Below are positions 61,806-64,000 of a stretch of DNA of 64,000 nt, in pieces (the stretch's first letter is position 1; every line of letters begins with the position of its first letter). The translations under genes and the position numbers were made by a program. The stretch covers positions 806,001 through 870,000 of the forward strand of contig JARGXX010000088.1 of assembly GCA_030374765.1 (NCBI GenBank), in the 5' to 3' direction. The notes below the pieces were generated by a model. It was not told the DNA's origin, did no database searches, and saw nothing but the letters and a program-made list of their open reading frames with translations. This DNA comes from Agarophyton chilense (taxonomy: Eukaryota; Rhodophyta; Florideophyceae; Gracilariales; Gracilariaceae).

Positions 61806-64000
61806 CTAATTTGCCTCAGCTTCTTCCTCCTCATCATCAAAAATTAAGAATTGAGAAGATAGGTCTTCTTCTTCTCCCTTCTCTTCATCTTCTTCTTCGT
61901 CATCTTCATCTGCATCGGCCTCATCATCAATTACGCTGATTCTCTTCGTTTTTCTCCTCTTCGTACTGGTCAAATGATCTATTTTTTCATCGTCATCCTT
62001 ATTTCTGATGTCAGTTCGCTTTGATGATTTACGAGTCGGAGCCCGGGTTATCTCTGATGTGCCTATTTGGTTCTCACGAGTTTCCGTATCTACATCGCTT
62101 CCTAGATCAAGTTCGCTAGCCGTTTCTTTTCGCCTGTCGTGTGAACTAGAAACTTTTCGCCTCTTCGGTACATTCCCGGATCCAGATTCCGACCTACGCG
62201 TTTTCCTGGCCTTTTTATGGGAGACGATTCGCGCTTTATCCCGATCTTCACCATCAACGGGCTCGTCGCCATTCGAGCCACTCTCGTCACCATCGTCGTC
62301 TGTAATGGCCAAACTACTGTACTCGCTTTCCTCTGATTCGCTATTATACTGCAAGTGTTGCGAGCTTAGAACTTCGCCATTGATATCTCTGTGCTTCAAA
62401 TTTCCCAACTGAAAAGCATTCTTCGCATTATTAGCCTGTAAGAGCTCTTTAACTCTATAAAGAACAAGTTCCAACGACTTCCGAAGGGAAGGAACCAAGT
62501 TTGTGAGCGAGGTATCACGAATGAATTTGCTATGGGCACACAAAGTTTGTAGGAGTCGAGTTGGCTTCTGGTGCATCTTGCAAATCTGAATGACCGCACT
62601 GCGATGTTCTCGAAAGCGACTTTTTAAGTATGGAAGAAATGTCTTTAAAAATAAGTCAACCAATGTTCGCCCTGCACGCATTACTGGTCCAAGAAGAGGT
62701 TGGCTTTTCCGAGCAAGAGAGTATAACGGTAACTCTGCTTTGACAAATCGAATAATTACGTTGAACGCGTCTTCCGTTTTATCACAAGCATCTGGCTGAA
62801 ACTTCTTAAAGAGCAGTATGTACTGCTCAAGAACTGAAATTGTGAACGCAAAGAACGTTTGCTCCGTCAGTGAACATATTCGGCTGGACTGAACTAGGGA
62901 TTTTTGTTGACTTCCTTCCACTTGAGTCCTGAATTGGGGACTGTTCTCCGAAAATTTCAAAACTTCGTCGCGAAGAGTTTCTAAGACTTTCAACGACTGC
63001 CTTGATCGTTGGATATGGATCTTAACAATACCTGGGATGAGTTTCTGAGTCTTGCGGGCTCGCAGTATTGCTGTATTCCACTGGTTTTCAATTATAGCTA
63101 AGGCAATCTGACTGTACTCATTTCCTAGTTCGTCCTTCGCTCTGGGAGAACAGTGTGAGAAAGCTGACTCCATAGCCCCTAAGAAATCACAACACCCCTC
63201 GAATCCAAGCACGGCCGTTCTGGGCAGGTCATGATCTTCAGGTTCATCATTGCCGCCGAAAGTTAGCACGGAACTAAGACCATTCTGTAGCTGTTGAAAG
63301 GCCGCCTTAGCCGCTGCATGAACATCAGCGTCCGTAAGCGGATCAGATGGCTCTATACAAGGCTCATCATCCAGTCGAATGGATGCCAGTATGTCGAAAA
63401 GCATTTGCTGAGAAGCGAGTTCAAACATGATCCTGGAACTTAAACAAATCGAAATACATTTCAGACAGAGTACTGCGCATATTTTATCCACATGCAATGA
63501 AGCGTTGGTCGAGTCGTCTGTATTTTCAGTACCGTCCTCGGGAAACATGCGAGAGAGACTGCGTTTCAGCTGCTTACCCAAAGAAGTAAGTGCCACCTTG
63601 AGTCCTTTTATATCGACAAGCGGGCTTCCCGTCGCTGCCTGTGGAAGGCATATACTCTGAAGTGCTCTGGAATTGCCGTTGTTAGTCAGACGGAAGAGAA
63701 GTGTCCCAAAAGGACTTTCATACTGCATGTTGCTTCCAATCAGCCTTTCTAAATAATGAAAAAGATCAGAAAGTAGAAACTGCAGGGCTGCTGAAGAAAG
63801 AGTTACAGTCTCAAAGACAGGATTTCCTTCTCGGGGAGACTCTGTATTGGTTTCCGTGAATCGATATGAAACCGGCGCAGTGATTCTGATGAGAGAAAAG
63901 GCCGATGGATGCAACTGGCGACTCAATTTCTTCCATTCGGACACAGATTTTGGCATCTGATTCACACTACTATTGGGTTCTCGTGTTGCTCTTTTCTTGC
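61806..64000 (-). CDS. FANCD2: FANCD2, C-terminal half (runs off the right edge)
   Basis: FANCD2 is a nuclear helical-repeat protein that, with FANCI, clamps DNA at interstrand crosslinks after monoubiquitination. The frame is open from the window edge to the stop at 61806, about 731 codons. The usual protein is near 1,450 residues, so the N-terminal half, including the ubiquitinated Lys region, is outside. The best block is LLQTLCAHSKFIRDTSLTNL, then LELVLYRVKELLQANNAKNA and LGNLKHRDINGE (62390-62580), which matches the conserved C-terminal region of FANCD2 in order and spacing. The final 190 residues are a long acidic/basic tail with KKARKTRRSE-type nuclear signals and runs of Asp/Glu, longer than the tail I would expect. 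No break is seen. The apparent ATG at 63956 is internal, because coding continues upstream to the edge. Confidence 0.85.
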   Translation of the reverse strand, partial: KKRATREPNSSVNQMPKSVSEWKKLSRQLHPSAFSLIRITAPVSYRFTETNTESPREGNPVFETVTLSSAALQFLLSDLFHYLERLIGSNMQYESPFGTLLFRLTNNGNSRALQSICLPQAATGSPLVDIKGLKVALTSLGKQLKRSLSRMFPEDGTENTDDSTNASLHVDKICAVLCLKCISICLSSRIMFELASQQMLFDILASIRLDDEPCIEPSDPLTDADVHAAAKAAFQQLQNGLSSVLTFGGNDEPEDHDLPRTAVLGFEGCCDFLGAMESAFSHCSPRAKDELGNEYSQIALAIIENQWNTAILRARKTQKLIPGIVKIHIQRSRQSLKVLETLRDEVLKFSENSPQFRTQVEGSQQKSLVQSSRICSLTEQTFFAFTISVLEQYILLFKKFQPDACDKTEDAFNVIIRFVKAELPLYSLARKSQPLLGPVMRAGRTLVDLFLKTFLPYLKSRFREHRSAVIQICKMHQKPTRLLQTLCAHSKFIRDTSLTNLVPSLRKSLELVLYRVKELLQANNAKNAFQLGNLKHRDINGEVLSSQHLQYNSESEESEYSSLAITDDDGDESGSNGDEPVDGEDRDKARIVSHKKARKTRRSESGSGNVPKRRKVSSSHDRRKETASELDLGSDVDTETRENQIGTSEITRAPTRKSSKRTDIRNKDDDEKIDHLTSTKRRKTKRISVIDDEADADEDDEEEDEEKGEEEDLSSQFLIFDDEEEEAEAN

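Noticed and set aside
1-64000. CRISPR array or prokaryotic operon
   Set aside because: No regularly spaced identical repeats and no ribosome-binding-site-linked gene runs. All strong signals are eukaryotic.

Overview
The window reads as nuclear DNA of a photosynthetic eukaryote, most likely a florideophyte red alga of the Chondrus type. This is an inference. It rests on a galactan-type sulfotransferase relic, plastid-targeted proteins (DUF1995; a VTT membrane protein with a transit-like leader), intron-poor and tightly packed host genes, and a FANCD2 gene, all embedded in many eukaryotic transposons. No bacterial operons, rRNA genes or convincing intact tRNA genes were seen.

Layout. 1-5.6 kb: degenerate repeats, a broken transposase-like frame and an unidentified broken gene. 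5.72-12.63 kb: a complete, very young Ty3/Gypsy element (minus strand) with almost identical 1146-bp LTRs, a perfect 5-bp target-site duplication (TSD) and one uninterrupted Gag-Pol frame. 13.2-16.2 kb: relics of a PDS5 cohesin gene and a carbohydrate sulfotransferase. 18.1-24.2 kb: a truncated Ty3/Gypsy element (minus strand), followed by a pogo-like transposase remnant. 24.9-28.4 kb: AT-rich, almost gene-free. 28.45-36.88 kb: a complete Mutator-like element (MULE) with about 330-bp terminal inverted repeats (TIRs) and a perfect 9-bp TSD. It carries a Ulp1-type cysteine protease, a MULE transposase with SWIM finger, an inserted solo LTR, and on the opposite strand a captured intron-containing fragment of an ABHD1/3 (YheT-like) hydrolase gene. 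37.2-44.4 kb: an island of intact host genes, some only a few bases apart. 44.45-46.0 kb: a dead Tc1/mariner element. 46.04-46.91 kb: a solo LTR. 47.14-54.79 kb: a decayed chromovirus. About 54.9-61.2 kb: a decayed Ty3-like element whose integrase gene is split by a solo LTR that itself contains another solo LTR. 61.8-64.0 kb: the C-terminal half of FANCD2, running off the right edge.

The most notable object is the MULE. Its ends are exact, it joins a deSUMOylase-like protease frame to a transposase frame, and it has acquired host gene DNA. All its frames now contain stops. The host genes do not form an operon. PDS5 and FANCD2 both belong to chromosome maintenance, but the PDS5 copy is dead, so their proximity is probably coincidental.
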